64,000 nucleotides of DNA from Sphingomonas bacterium (GCA_030149245.1 JASBRX010000023.1:62001-126000), one strand, 5' to 3'. Counted from the first letter of the stretch, positions 43,133 through 52,560 are shown. The notes: generated from the letters alone by a model not told the origin. Translations and numbers: made by a program.

Positions 43133-45739
43133 TCAGAAGGAGAAGCGGATACCGCCCAGGAAGCGGCGGCCGATCTGCTCGACCTCGGTCGGCTTGGCGG
43201 GGGTGCCCTCATACGCGACGTAGATCGCGTCGGTGAGGTTGCTGGCGTCGGCGAACAGGGTCAGCTGGTCGTTGACGGCGTAGCGCAGCGAGACGTCGAG
43301 ATTCTCATATCCTTGGCGATATTCGCCGCTGCCAAAGCCGCCCAGCGTGTCGAGCCAGTCGCTGCGCCACTGATAGCTGACGCGCGCCGACAGGCCGTAT
43401 TTCTCATAATAGAGCGAGGCGTTGGCGACGGTGTCGGACAGGCCCTGGAAGGCGATGCCCTTCAGCGTCGGGGTGTCGAACTCGCCGCCGAGCAGCGCGA
43501 GGTTGCCCTGGAAGCCGAAGCCATCCAGCGCACCGGGCAGGAAGGTAAAGCGCTGCTGCAGGTTGAACTCGATGCCATAGAGGCGCCCGCTCTCGCCGTT
43601 GAAGGTCGACGTCAGGCGATAGGCCGAACGGTCAACGCCGCCGCTGTTGAACACGTCGCTGCCGACCGGCTGGGCGTTCTGGTACAGGACATTGTCGACC
43701 CAGCGGTGGAAGCCCGAAATCGCCGCAATGCCGCCACCGGGCAGGTAATATTCGATGCTGGCGTCGAGGCCCCAGGTATATTCGGGCTTCAACGTCGGGT
43801 TGCCGCCCGAAATCGTGCCGGGCGAGGCGGTGTCGTTGATCGAGCTGCCGACGCGGATCTCGCCGAAGGACGGGCGTGCAATGCCGCGCTGGCCCGCAAT
43901 GCGGAACACCAGATCGTCCGACAGGTCGAAGCGCGCGTTGATGCTCGGGAACAGGTCGGTATAGCTTTGCGGTGCCGACAGCGGGGCCAAACCGGCGCTG
44001 GTGCGCGCGGTGCCCTTGTTGTCCAGATCGAAATGCTCGACGCGCAGCCCCGCGACCACCTGGCCGATGCCGAACTCGAACTTGCCCGAAATATAGCCCG
44101 CCAGCGTGCGCTCGTTGAGCTTGTAGCGGTTCTCGGCCGGCACGTCGTTGGCCGGATTGTACAGGCCCGCGCCCTGGAGCGCGACGAGCAGCGAGTCGAT
44201 GTCGCGGCGCATCGCCTGATTGTCGACATAGTTGAGCGTGAAGCCGAGCGGGAAGCCCGTGTCCCACGGGGTCGAGGTGATGTACTTGCCGATGCTGAAC
44301 GGCTGGCCGACCGACGCGCCGAATGCGAGCGGAACGATGTTCGCGGTGGCAAAGGTAAAGCCGGTGATCGTGCGGTCAGCATAGAGCATGCCCGCCGACA
44401 GCGTGGTGTCCGCGCCGAACTCCTTGGTCACGTCCGCCTTGGCGGTGTAGCTGTCGGAGAAGGTGTCCTGACGGCCGACGATGACGATGCCGCTCGACGT
44501 CACCGCCGTCTGGTCGATGCCGGGCAGCGCGGGACCACGGACGCGGGTCGCGCCGTTCATCACCGTGCTGAACACGCTCACCAGCGGGAAGCGCGGATCG
44601 CGATTGTCATAGCTGATCGACGGCGAGGCGAGGCCCGACGTGCGCAGCTGGGTCAGCGGCAGATAGGTCGTGTTCTCGGTCCGCGTATAGTTGAGGTTGA
44701 CGACCGCCTTCAGCCCGTTGCCATCGTCGATGCTGCCGCCGATCGTGTTGATGTAATTGCGCGTGCGATATTCGCCGTCGTTGAATGTCGACACGACCGG
44801 CACGCCGACCAGGTCGCCGCTCGCCAGGCTGCGCGTGCCGGTGGCCGAGCTGCTGTCGAGGTCGAATTCATACTGGTTGCGCTGCTCGTCGTCCTTGAAC
44901 TCGGTATAGATGGCGCGCGCCCACATCTTCGCGCCTTCGACCGGGGCCCATTCGACGGCACCGAACAGGCCGTTATTCTCGCGATCCAGCACATAGTTGC
45001 GGATGTCGAACTCGGTCGGGCCGAGCGCGTCATAGGCGCCGACCTCGCGATTGTCGGTGGTCTGGTGGCGGCGATAATGCGACGCGCCGACCACAACGCC
45101 GATCGTGTCGTTCGACCAGCTCGCGCGGATCGATCCCTGGCGCTGCTCGCCACCGCCCAGCTCCATCACGCCATAGCCCAGGTCGCCCTGCAGGCTGAAC
45201 CCCTTGACCGCGAGCGGCGAATAGGTGCGCAGGTCGATATTGGCGACGATCGCCTCGGCCTGAAGGTCGGCGGTCAGCGACTTGTTCACCGCCATCGCGC
45301 TCAGCAGCACCGCCGGCACCGCGTCGAAGCGATAGGCGCGGGTCGTGCCGCCTTCATCGACGCCGATCATCGGCACGCCGTCGATGCTGACCGAAGTCCA
45401 GCGATTGGGCGCGCCGCGCACCTGAATGTAACGCTCCTGCCCCTGATCGCGCTGCACCGCGACGGCGGGCAGGCGCGACAGCGCGGCGGCGCTGTTCTGG
45501 TCGGGGAAGCGGCCCACCGAGTCGGCGGCGGCGATGTCGACCAGATTGTCGGCCTGACGCTTCTCGCGGATCGACGCCGCCTGCGACTGGCCGATCGATC
45601 CGGTGATGACGATCTCGTCAGATTCGGCTTCGGGTGCGGTTTCCTGCGCAAAGGCCTGCGGCGCGGTCAGGCCGATCGTCGCTGCGGTGGCGAGAATCAG
45701 GCTGCGCCGCCCTTGCGCGAAACGTGAAGTGAAACGCAT
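43133..45739 (-). CDS. TonB-dependent outer-membrane receptor
   Basis: An 868-residue receptor with a signal peptide ending in APQAFAQ, a TonB-box-like segment (SDEIVITG), a plug domain (NSAAALSRLPAVAVQRDQG, YIQVRGAPNRWTSVSIDG) and a beta-barrel that ends in the required aromatic GGIRFSF. The ATG at 45739 is chosen because a GGGGA site precedes it and the signal peptide then starts properly. It imports an unknown ligand such as a siderophore or polymer fragment. It is co-transcribed with the phosphatase; a tandem-TetR regulator is divergent, with a palindrome between. Confidence 0.94.
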   Translation of the reverse strand: MRFTSRFAQGRRSLILATAATIGLTAPQAFAQETAPEAESDEIVITGSIGQSQAASIREKRQADNLVDIAAADSVGRFPDQNSAAALSRLPAVAVQRDQGQERYIQVRGAPNRWTSVSIDGVPMIGVDEGGTTRAYRFDAVPAVLLSAMAVNKSLTADLQAEAIVANIDLRTYSPLAVKGFSLQGDLGYGVMELGGGEQRQGSIRASWSNDTIGVVVGASHYRRHQTTDNREVGAYDALGPTEFDIRNYVLDRENNGLFGAVEWAPVEGAKMWARAIYTEFKDDEQRNQYEFDLDSSSATGTRSLASGDLVGVPVVSTFNDGEYRTRNYINTIGGSIDDGNGLKAVVNLNYTRTENTTYLPLTQLRTSGLASPSISYDNRDPRFPLVSVFSTVMNGATRVRGPALPGIDQTAVTSSGIVIVGRQDTFSDSYTAKADVTKEFGADTTLSAGMLYADRTITGFTFATANIVPLAFGASVGQPFSIGKYITSTPWDTGFPLGFTLNYVDNQAMRRDIDSLLVALQGAGLYNPANDVPAENRYKLNERTLAGYISGKFEFGIGQVVAGLRVEHFDLDNKGTARTSAGLAPLSAPQSYTDLFPSINARFDLSDDLVFRIAGQRGIARPSFGEIRVGSSINDTASPGTISGGNPTLKPEYTWGLDASIEYYLPGGGIAAISGFHRWVDNVLYQNAQPVGSDVFNSGGVDRSAYRLTSTFNGESGRLYGIEFNLQQRFTFLPGALDGFGFQGNLALLGGEFDTPTLKGIAFQGLSDTVANASLYYEKYGLSARVSYQWRSDWLDTLGGFGSGEYRQGYENLDVSLRYAVNDQLTLFADASNLTDAIYVAYEGTPAKPTEVEQIGRRFLGGIRFSF

Positions 45740-45826
45740 TTGAATGTCCCCCTGCGGTCTGGTGTCGAGGGGCCGATTAGAACGATCGTATTGCACCGCG
45801 GTGACGTGTGCGTGACAGTTTGACGC

Positions 45827-45843
45827 ACTGCAAAATTTGCAGT
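45827..45843. promoter_or_regulatory. perfect palindrome between TonB receptor and tandem-TetR genes
   Basis: ACTGCAAAATTTGCAGT is a perfect 17-base inverted repeat with a one-base centre. It lies 84-104 bases upstream of the TonB receptor start and about 70 upstream of the divergent regulator start. In such a G/C-rich genome a 17-base A/T-rich palindrome is unlikely by chance, so it is the probable operator of the regulator at 45911. Confidence 0.75.
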
Positions 45844-45910
45844 TCAATGGCGATCGCCTTAGGGCGGCTGCGGCGTTTTCTATGGCGCGGCAACGGGCTG
45901 GGAGCGGAGT

Positions 45911-47110
45911 TTGAGCGAGGTGGTCACAGCGGAAACCTCACGTCGCGACCAGTTTGTCCGCGCAACGCTGCTGTCATGGATGGATCAGGGCAGCGGCGAA
46001 CTGTCGGCACGCGGACTCGCCGCAATCGCCGGCGCGAACGCCTCCGCCATCTATTATTATTTCGACGATCTGGAACATTTGTATGAGGCCGCTCAGCGCG
46101 CCGCGATCGCCCAGGCGTCGGACTGGATCGCCCAGCGCCGCGACGCCCTGCTCACCGAATTGCACACTACCGATCTGCCCCCCACTGCGCTCGGCTCTCT
46201 GCTCGCCCAGCTGACCGACGCCTGGTGCGAGGACGCCCGCCCGCTCGCCTTCGCCTGGCGCGAATGCCAGCTGCTCGCCGCCCGCAATCCCCGCTTCGCC
46301 CCGCTGCGCGCCGAATGGGCGACGCTCTGGCGTGCCTTCTTCGCCGCGATCTGCCCGCGCTTCGGCGCCGCAGCCGCGACCGAAACCAGCTTCCTCTTCT
46401 TCGACGGCGAGAGCCTGTTGCACCTGATGCGCTGGAACCGGACGATCGACCGCGCCGCGCTCGACGAATCCTGCGCGACCTGGGGCCGCTGGATCGGCGG
46501 CAGCCTGCCCGGCGACACGCCATGGCGGCTTCACGCCCGCGCCCGCGCCCGTACGACGCTCAGCGGCGTCGCGATCCCCGACGGCAATGGCGCTGCGGTC
46601 GCAGAGGCCGCCGCCACCCTGCTCGCCGCGCGCGGCCTGGGCGCGATCACCCATCGCGCGGTCGCGGCCCAGGCCGGGCTGACGCTCGGCGCGGTGTCGC
46701 ATGTGTGCCGCCGCACCGACGATCTGCTGCGGCTCGCTTATGCCCAGATCTATCTTCAGCTCACCGGCGGCGCCCCCGACCGGCTCGACGCCGCGACCCC
46801 CGCCACGCCGCCCACGTCCGACCCGACCCCGGCCGAAGCGCGCCTGCTCGCGCTCGACGAGCTCATCCTCGCGGTCGCGCGCGGGCGGGCGGAGCCGGGG
46901 CTGGTCGGCATGCTCCGCTACCTCCGCGGCACGACCAGCATCCACACGGTGCGCGAGCGGGTCCGGTGCAGCGATGCGCAGAGCATCGCGCTATCCGCCG
47001 TCTTGTCGAGCATCGGCATGGGCTTCTGGCGCACCAGCCCGGCGCATGGCGACGCGGAGGCCTATGACGGGTTCCTCGACCACCTGTTCGCCCCGCTGAG
47101 CGCCGGATAG
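45911..47110 (+). CDS. regulator with two TetR-type DNA-binding domains
   Basis: A 399-residue protein that appears to be a tandem TetR fusion. The first helix-turn-helix is near residues 14-60 (RGLAAIAGANASAIYYYFDD); a second lies near 228-280 (LAARGLGAITHRAVAAQAG ... AVSHVCRRTDDLLRLAYAQI). Normal TetR proteins have about 200 residues, so the doubled length fits two full units. It starts at TTG (no nearby ATG fits), with GGAG six bases upstream. It is divergent from the TonB receptor and most likely controls it through the palindrome at 45827-45843. Confidence 0.82.
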   Translation: MSEVVTAETSRRDQFVRATLLSWMDQGSGELSARGLAAIAGANASAIYYYFDDLEHLYEAAQRAAIAQASDWIAQRRDALLTELHTTDLPPTALGSLLAQLTDAWCEDARPLAFAWRECQLLAARNPRFAPLRAEWATLWRAFFAAICPRFGAAAATETSFLFFDGESLLHLMRWNRTIDRAALDESCATWGRWIGGSLPGDTPWRLHARARARTTLSGVAIPDGNGAAVAEAAATLLAARGLGAITHRAVAAQAGLTLGAVSHVCRRTDDLLRLAYAQIYLQLTGGAPDRLDAATPATPPTSDPTPAEARLLALDELILAVARGRAEPGLVGMLRYLRGTTSIHTVRERVRCSDAQSIALSAVLSSIGMGFWRTSPAHGDAEAYDGFLDHLFAPLSAG

Positions 47111-47279
47111 CGACCCAACCGTTCAATCCTCCGGCTCCAGCCCCTTGCGCGCCCGTGCCATCGCGCCATTCGCGCAGCTCGACGATTGCGCCGGGCGCGG
47201 CGTCGCTGGTGAGGTCCAGATCGGCAAAGCGCAGATGATGGTGACGCCCTTCGCTGACTGCGCGGGCCGGCACCGCTCG

Positions 47280-48149
47280 CTATCGAGGCGCCGACCACGC
47301 GCTGCGGCTACAGGCTGGTGTCGTCGGCCTCGGATGCCTTGTGCTCTCCAAGCTGCACACGTCGCGAAAGAAGCCGAATGCGATCCACTGTTCGCGACAA
47401 CCCGTCGGCCCGTCCCATAAGCGCTGGGCCGCGTTCGCATCCAGCCCGAAACGGGCCGACGCGCTGCCCAGCGCTGCGTCGATACGGCCATGAATTTTTA
47501 GCGCCTCGAGCAGCTCATATTGCGGTTCGCTCAGCGGGATCGTGCGCGTGACATAGTCGGTGCGCACCAGCGCCAAATAGCTCGGAGCGCGGACAGGGAC
47601 TGGCAGCGATGGCGCCTCGCCGCGGCGCACGGAATGGTAGAAGCCGGCCACCGCAAAGCGATAGGCGCGTGACGAGAATGCGGGCTGGAGACGCAGTGCA
47701 TCATCAGGTGTCGCTGCGGTCGCAAAGGGGTGCCCTTCATTTCCGGAGACGTCAAACATCGTGAACACATCATATTCGAACCGGGCGAGATCGATCATGA
47801 AATCCACCCATGGTTCGTGCGCCTCCGGCTCGGGTCGGCTCGAGTCGATCCAATCCGGAAATCGGCGGCCAAGATCGTAGAGCGTGTGGCGTTCGGGCGG
47901 GCAATCGCGAATATAATCAGCAACGAAATCATCAAACAGCGCTCTGCCAAGCGCGTGGCAAAGCGCCGGGAACTGCTCGCGCATGCACGCGGCGATCCGC
48001 AGAAAATAACCGCGCTGGTAGATTGCTAGGCCCGCCGTCGCGCTGAGCCGACCGTCGGTGCGGAACAGCGCCTGCGCCGCGCCGGGATCGGCCTGCGGGC
48101 TGATCAGCGCGGCGTGCATGCGGTGCTGTGCCCCAACCAGCAGGGTCAT
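47280..48149 (-). CDS. DUF2063 (HvfC-like) partner protein of the MNIO enzyme
   Basis: A 289-residue protein with the DUF2063 N-terminal domain (FRTDGRLSATAGLAIYQRGYFLR, then PALCHALGRALFDDFVADYI and PPERHTLYDLGRRFPDWI). Proteins of this family pair with DUF692 enzymes and bind the peptide substrate. The start overlaps the DUF692 stop by 4 bases. The last 35 residues are Arg/Pro/Ser-rich and not family-like, so the C-terminus may be extended by a late frameshift. It is the last gene of the ferritin-Cys-rich-MNIO operon. Confidence 0.86.
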   Translation of the reverse strand: MTLLVGAQHRMHAALISPQADPGAAQALFRTDGRLSATAGLAIYQRGYFLRIAACMREQFPALCHALGRALFDDFVADYIRDCPPERHTLYDLGRRFPDWIDSSRPEPEAHEPWVDFMIDLARFEYDVFTMFDVSGNEGHPFATAATPDDALRLQPAFSSRAYRFAVAGFYHSVRRGEAPSLPVPVRAPSYLALVRTDYVTRTIPLSEPQYELLEALKIHGRIDAALGSASARFGLDANAAQRLWDGPTGCREQWIAFGFFRDVCSLESTRHPRPTTPACSRSAWSAPR

Positions 48150-49093
48150 GGGGCATGCTCCATCACGCTGTCCATCGCGCGCGGGACGAGGAAATCGACC
48201 GGGTTGGAAACCCCTGCACCTGCTGACGGACCTTCAGGGCCGTCGTGCGGCGCGAGCGCGTCCGCCATATAGTGCTCGGCCTTGCGCAGCTCCGAAAGGC
48301 AGGTGTCGAAGCCGGGGATCGCGGCGTCCCATTCGAGCAGCGTCGACGCACCGCCGGTGCGCGCCCAGGCGGTGCGGAACAACTCCCACACTTCGGCGCG
48401 CACCGGGCGGTCATGCGTGTCGATAACGTGCGTGCCCAGATCCTGGTGGCCGGCGAGGTGCATCTGGACGACGCGCTCGCATGGAAAGGCGTCGAGATAG
48501 GCGTGCGGGTCGGTGCCAGCGTTGAAGCAACTGACATAGACATTGTTGACGTCGAGCAGCAGGCCGCAGCCGGTGGCATCGGCGAGCGCGCGCAGGAACT
48601 CCGGCTCGTCGATCGTCGACTCCGCGAAGCGGACATAGGAGCTGGGATTTTCGAGGATCAGCGGGCGTTCGAGCCGCTCCTGCACTTCGATCACCCGCGC
48701 GGTGACATGGGCCAGGCTCTCCTCTGTCAGCAGCATCGGCAGCAGGTCGTGCGAGTTATGGCCGTTCACCCCGGTCCAGCACAGATGGTCGCTGATCCAG
48801 GCCGGACGCACCTCATCCGCCAGCCGCTTGAGCGTGGCGAGATAGCCGGTGTCCAGCGGGTCGGTGCTGCCGATCGACAGCGATACGCCGTGCAGCACGA
48901 TCGGATGGCGTTCGGCAATGGCGCACAGCACGGCGCGGGGCCGGCCGCCCGAGTCCATGAAATTCTCAGAAATCGCCTCGAACCACAGATCGTGCGGCGC
49001 GTCGGAGAGGATTGCGTCGAAATGCACGTTGCGCAGGCCCAGCCCCAGCCCGAGCCGGGGCAGGCCCGCCAGCGTGTCGTCAGCTACAGCCAC
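48146..49093 (-). CDS. multinuclear non-haem iron oxidase (MNIO, DUF692)
   Basis: A 315-residue TIM-barrel DUF692 enzyme, the family that includes MbnB and bufferin-maturing enzymes, which oxidatively modify Cys residues of ribosomal peptides. Family motifs are all visible: AWISDHLCWTG near 100, LILENPSSYVRFAES near 145, LLLDVNNVYVSCFNAG near 180, and VQMHLAGHQDLGTHVIDTHD near 213. These His, Asp and Glu residues bind the iron cluster. It overlaps the 12-cysteine protein by 14 bases and the DUF2063 gene by 4, so that protein is the natural candidate substrate. Confidence 0.93.
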   Translation of the reverse strand: MAVADDTLAGLPRLGLGLGLRNVHFDAILSDAPHDLWFEAISENFMDSGGRPRAVLCAIAERHPIVLHGVSLSIGSTDPLDTGYLATLKRLADEVRPAWISDHLCWTGVNGHNSHDLLPMLLTEESLAHVTARVIEVQERLERPLILENPSSYVRFAESTIDEPEFLRALADATGCGLLLDVNNVYVSCFNAGTDPHAYLDAFPCERVVQMHLAGHQDLGTHVIDTHDRPVRAEVWELFRTAWARTGGASTLLEWDAAIPGFDTCLSELRKAEHYMADALAPHDGPEGPSAGAGVSNPVDFLVPRAMDSVMEHAP

Positions 49094-49739
49094 CGGCGCC
49101 GCTCATCCCGCTCGACCCGCATGCGGTCATGTTGCCGCGCGCATTGTTATCGTCTGAAATCCACAAATAGGTGGGACCAGTGCCGGCAAAGGCGGCGGGC
49201 GGGCTGCCGGGGGTTTCGGGAAAGACATGGCTCGCGGGAATCTTGCCCGCTGCCTGCGCGGCGAGCAGCTCGGCGCGGGTCGCCTGCCAGTTCGCCTCGA
49301 ACACTTCGCGCGCGCGCACCCACACGCTCTTGCCCTGATTGGGGCCGTTGGTGCTGAACCGCTCGGCATTGATCGGCGTGGCGCACGAGCCCTGCGAGCG
49401 GCAGTCATTGGCGCCGGGATTGTTCATCTCCTCGCCCGTGCCATAGAGGCCGCAGCCGCCCTGGCCCTTGCACTCATTCTGGACGTGGCAGGTATGGTCG
49501 GTGCCGGTCGAGCAATAGCCTTGGCCGGCGCACGCATTGGGCTGGCGGCCCGGTGCGCCAAGCGTCCCGAACCGGTCGGACCCGGCACAGGCATTCAGCC
49601 CCATGCAGGCATGGAGCGGCATCCCTTCCGGTTGCGGGCCGATCTTGCCCGATCCGGGGAAGGCCGGCTCATCGGGATAGGGGTAGGGCGTCGGGACGGG
49701 TTCGCCGGGCTTCACCGGGGGCATGGAGCAGGATGCCAT
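49080..49739 (-). CDS. 12-cysteine protein, putative MNIO substrate
   Basis: A 219-residue protein that I do not place in a named family with certainty. It has twelve cysteines; ten fall in about 80 residues (42-125) as five C-x5-C units: CMGLNAC, CAGQGYC, CHVQNEC, CKGQGGC and CRSQGSC. The first and last segments each hold one or two more (MASC, GGCS). No signal peptide is present, and a Pro-rich start and Gly-rich regions suggest disorder. The gene lies between a ferritin-like gene and the DUF692 gene and overlaps the latter by 14 bases. It could be a modified metal-buffering peptide or a cysteine-rich iron/copper protein. Confidence 0.75.
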   Translation of the reverse strand: MASCSMPPVKPGEPVPTPYPYPDEPAFPGSGKIGPQPEGMPLHACMGLNACAGSDRFGTLGAPGRQPNACAGQGYCSTGTDHTCHVQNECKGQGGCGLYGTGEEMNNPGANDCRSQGSCATPINAERFSTNGPNQGKSVWVRAREVFEANWQATRAELLAAQAAGKIPASHVFPETPGSPPAAFAGTGPTYLWISDDNNARGNMTACGSSGMSGAGGCS

Positions 49740-49762
49740 GGGTCGTTCCTCTCGCAAATCGG

Positions 49763-51394
49763 TCAGCGTTGCCGCGCGGCGATCCAGTATGGACCGACAT
49801 CGGGCAGGTGCATCGGGACATTGTTGGTGCCGGTCTTCGAAATCGCGACGCCGACATAATAGATCACGTTCTGCAGCACGCCGATCAGGTCGCTATCGGC
49901 CTTTTCGACCTTCAGCGCGGCGGCGTTGGTGCTGCCGGGCGCAAACAGCGCCTGAACATGTTCGACGACCTCGCTGACGTCGAGCTGGGCGATCAGCGCA
50001 TTGGCCGCCGCAATCGCCTTGTTGCCATAGTCCTTCAGCCCCGCGAACGATCCTTCGCGGTCGCCGAGCGAGACATTCTCGAACGTCGGCCCCATCATCG
50101 TTCCGGCATAATCGCCGCTGGGGATCGGGATCTGGCGGATGGTGCGGATATATTTGTCGAGCACCCAGATCATCGATCGGTGCAGCCCTTCGTTGAAGAA
50201 CAGCTTCTGCTTGTCCGGCGGGACCAGATACACCGTCTCGGTCATCACCAGCATGTACTGGAAACATGCGCTGCAGAAATTGGCGATGTCACAATAATAG
50301 TCGGGATAGCCGTCGGCGCGCGGGCTGTCGGGCATGTTGACCAGCACCCCGGCATCCAGCAGCGCCTGTTGCGTCACCGCCGGCTGAATCACATCGGCCG
50401 GCGCGGGCGGCTGGGGCGGGCGCACTTCCGCCGTACCCTGATAGTCCGCGAACTGCGCCTGCAGCGTCAGGAACTTCACATAATGCGACTCCTCGTCCTT
50501 CGACGGGTCGTCATCCGGGCTGGGGCCGATATCGGGGACCGGCACACCTTCGCCCTGATCGCAGATCGTGTCGATCGCGGTCGCCGCATCCTGGATCGAG
50601 CGGATCGCGATCAGCTGGGTCGGCCCGGCATGGCTGTCATCGGCATCGGGATACACCGCCGCCGCCGCCGCGCCCTGCACCGAATCCGCCCAGCTGACCG
50701 TGGCCGGTGGCGCGGGTTTCCACGGGTCGAACCCGGTCGACGGATAGACCGTGTCGACGTTGTTCGGCGAATAATTATAGGGCTGGATCGCATGCTCGAC
50801 CGACCCGCGTTGAAAATCGGAATCCTCTAGGAACTGGGTGCTGAGCAGGCAGCGGATATACGAATAGAATTGCCCGATCGTGTCCCAATTGCTGTCCTGT
50901 GGCGGGGCGTTCCACTGTTCGGGATATTCGATCTGCAGGAAGTGCCACAGCTGTTCGAAGCTGAGCTTGCCGAGCGGAATTTGCACTGCGGTCCTGCCGT
51001 CGGGCCCGGCTGGACCCTGCGGATTGTGATAGGGGAGGCCGGTGGGATAGCTGTCGGGCGCCTTGCCATAAAGCTGGGGCATCACGCCCATCGACCACAG
51101 GACGTTCGACGACAGCGACATGTGGAGCATTTCCTCCACCGCCACGCTCATGATGATGCCGCCCGCCTTGTTCGCGAACAACTGGGCGTCGCTGATCGTC
51201 TCCCCGCTCTCATTGTTCCGGATCAGCGAGTAATAGGTGTAGAGATAGATCGGAATCGTCGCGAGTTCGATCTCGACTGCGGTCTGCAAATCGTTCTGCA
51301 GTCGCGCCAGCACCTGATCGCGGGTCCATGTCGCGTTGAGCGTCGCCACAAATGCCTGTTCGGCGGGTGTCAGCGGCGTAACCGGATCCGGCAT
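49763..51394 (-). CDS. ferritin-like, VioB-type protein
   Basis: A 543-residue protein. The N-terminal part has the ferritin-like helix pair of the VioB family (DLQTAVEIELATIPIYLYTYYSL near 33 and MSVAVEEMLHMSLSSNVLW near 80), whose Glu and His residues can bind a di-iron site. The rest contains Pro-rich loops and a later helical region (ANFCSACFQYMLVMTETVYL), not recognised. VioB-like proteins dimerise oxidised amino-acid imines in violacein synthesis, though most homologues are uncharacterised. The ATG at 51394 follows GAGGGGGA; longer upstream frames have no such site. It heads the operon with the cysteine-rich, DUF692 and DUF2063 genes. Confidence 0.83.
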   Translation of the reverse strand: MPDPVTPLTPAEQAFVATLNATWTRDQVLARLQNDLQTAVEIELATIPIYLYTYYSLIRNNESGETISDAQLFANKAGGIIMSVAVEEMLHMSLSSNVLWSMGVMPQLYGKAPDSYPTGLPYHNPQGPAGPDGRTAVQIPLGKLSFEQLWHFLQIEYPEQWNAPPQDSNWDTIGQFYSYIRCLLSTQFLEDSDFQRGSVEHAIQPYNYSPNNVDTVYPSTGFDPWKPAPPATVSWADSVQGAAAAAVYPDADDSHAGPTQLIAIRSIQDAATAIDTICDQGEGVPVPDIGPSPDDDPSKDEESHYVKFLTLQAQFADYQGTAEVRPPQPPAPADVIQPAVTQQALLDAGVLVNMPDSPRADGYPDYYCDIANFCSACFQYMLVMTETVYLVPPDKQKLFFNEGLHRSMIWVLDKYIRTIRQIPIPSGDYAGTMMGPTFENVSLGDREGSFAGLKDYGNKAIAAANALIAQLDVSEVVEHVQALFAPGSTNAAALKVEKADSDLIGVLQNVIYYVGVAISKTGTNNVPMHLPDVGPYWIAARQR

Positions 51395-51482
51395 GTCTGA
51401 AATCCCCCTCAGATCCGACAATGATGTGACGCCGGGGGTGTAATAAAACTGCCAAACGCCCCCGCCTTTGCGCACTATATTC

Positions 51483-51500
51483 GTGGGCAGGGTTGCCCAC
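51483..51500. promoter_or_regulatory. inverted repeat in the divergent promoter of the MNIO and DyP/P450 operons
   Basis: GTGGGCAGGGTTGCCCAC has 7-base perfect arms around GGGT. It is 89 bases from the ferritin-like gene start and 182 from the start at 51682, the only gap in which both operon promoters can lie. It could be an operator shared by the two operons or a transcript hairpin. Confidence 0.55.
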
Positions 51501-51681
51501 AACGGTAAAACAGGCGTGTGCGCGAAATTTCTTGGTGAATAGACCATTACGGACAAAATTGCTTGCCACATCGGAGGGCGTGTCTCTAAGTTCATGAAAA
51601 TCAACGAAGCCGTATCTTGACTGGTGAGTCTCGATAACGGGTGGATGATCGGTACTGCGTTGTTTCTCGGGGGAATTATCC

Positions 51682-52560
51682 ATGAGCAACCTGGCCGGAA
51701 AAGCCTATGGCATGAACGTCATCACGCCGATGCGTCCGGCTGTGACCTGGATCAATAACTTCCTGTTCATGATCTCGCGCTCGCTCCCGGCGACCTTGTC
51801 GGGGCTTCTGGGTCTCGGGTTCATTCATTTTGCGCGATGGGTCATTATTCGTCGCGACCAATGGCCCCAGCTCGGCCAGCCTCCCGCCAATCTGACGAAC
51901 GATTACATGCTGTTTTGCAGCAATTTTAATGGAACGTGGGACCAGTATATCGATGAGTTCGCCGACGGCATTCCGGGCGGGCTCGACCTGTTCTGGTACT
52001 CGAGCACCAAATACCCCAATTCTATTCCGATCACGCCCTTCAAAAACTATATCCGCGCCAATCAGGTCGACACCAGTTACTATTATAATGCGACGCCGGG
52101 CAGCGGGCAGCGCGACATCAAGCTTGCGCTCAAGCTATCGCATGATCTGGCGCACATCGCCGCCAGGGCGAGTACCCTAAGCGATGCCGAACTCGCCTCG
52201 GCCTATGAGCGGTTGTTGATCGCCAATCAGGGCGGGATGGGATCGCCCGGCTATGCGCCGGTTGCGAGTACGGACACCGCCGCCGCCGATCGCAACCGCG
52301 CCGATGCCGAATTGGGCCTGTGGGGCGAAGGCGGCAGCGGCGCGATCGAGGCCGAACGCACGCTCGAACCGGTCGCTCCGGAAGTCGTGATCGCCTCCAC
52401 CGCGAATGATGATGCGGACGCACGCGCTGCGGTCCGCGCCGTGGTCGCCGCCGCACTCGATTCCACGCCGCACACCGACGAGAAGCCTAAGGTCACCGAT
52501 CCACCATCCGAGCCGCCCGCCGAGATGTCCAGCGAGACGCGGGAGAAGGCCGATGGCTAA
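51682..52560 (+). CDS. unknown protein leading the DyP/P450 operon
   Basis: A 292-residue protein without a family I can name. A conserved-looking core (LTNDYMLFCSNFNGTWDQYIDEFADG, continuing into GLDLFWYSSTKYP) lies at residues 73-115 and an amphipathic or short membrane helix near 28-50 (FLFMISRSLPATLSGLLGLGFIH). The last 110 residues are Ala/Glu/Asp-rich and low-complexity, likely disordered. The next gene overlaps it by 8 bases. The context with DyP, P450 and MNIO genes suggests an accessory role in the same process. Confidence 0.65.
   Translation: MSNLAGKAYGMNVITPMRPAVTWINNFLFMISRSLPATLSGLLGLGFIHFARWVIIRRDQWPQLGQPPANLTNDYMLFCSNFNGTWDQYIDEFADGIPGGLDLFWYSSTKYPNSIPITPFKNYIRANQVDTSYYYNATPGSGQRDIKLALKLSHDLAHIAARASTLSDAELASAYERLLIANQGGMGSPGYAPVASTDTAAADRNRADAELGLWGEGGSGAIEAERTLEPVAPEVVIASTANDDADARAAVRAVVAAALDSTPHTDEKPKVTDPPSEPPAEMSSETREKADG

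Noticed and set aside
43313..45727. Long open frame on the plus strand antisense to the TonB receptor
   Set aside because: It is rich in Arg/Ala/Gly, has no known motif, and is a shadow typical of high-GC coding sequence; the minus-strand receptor has clear signal peptide, plug and terminal Phe.
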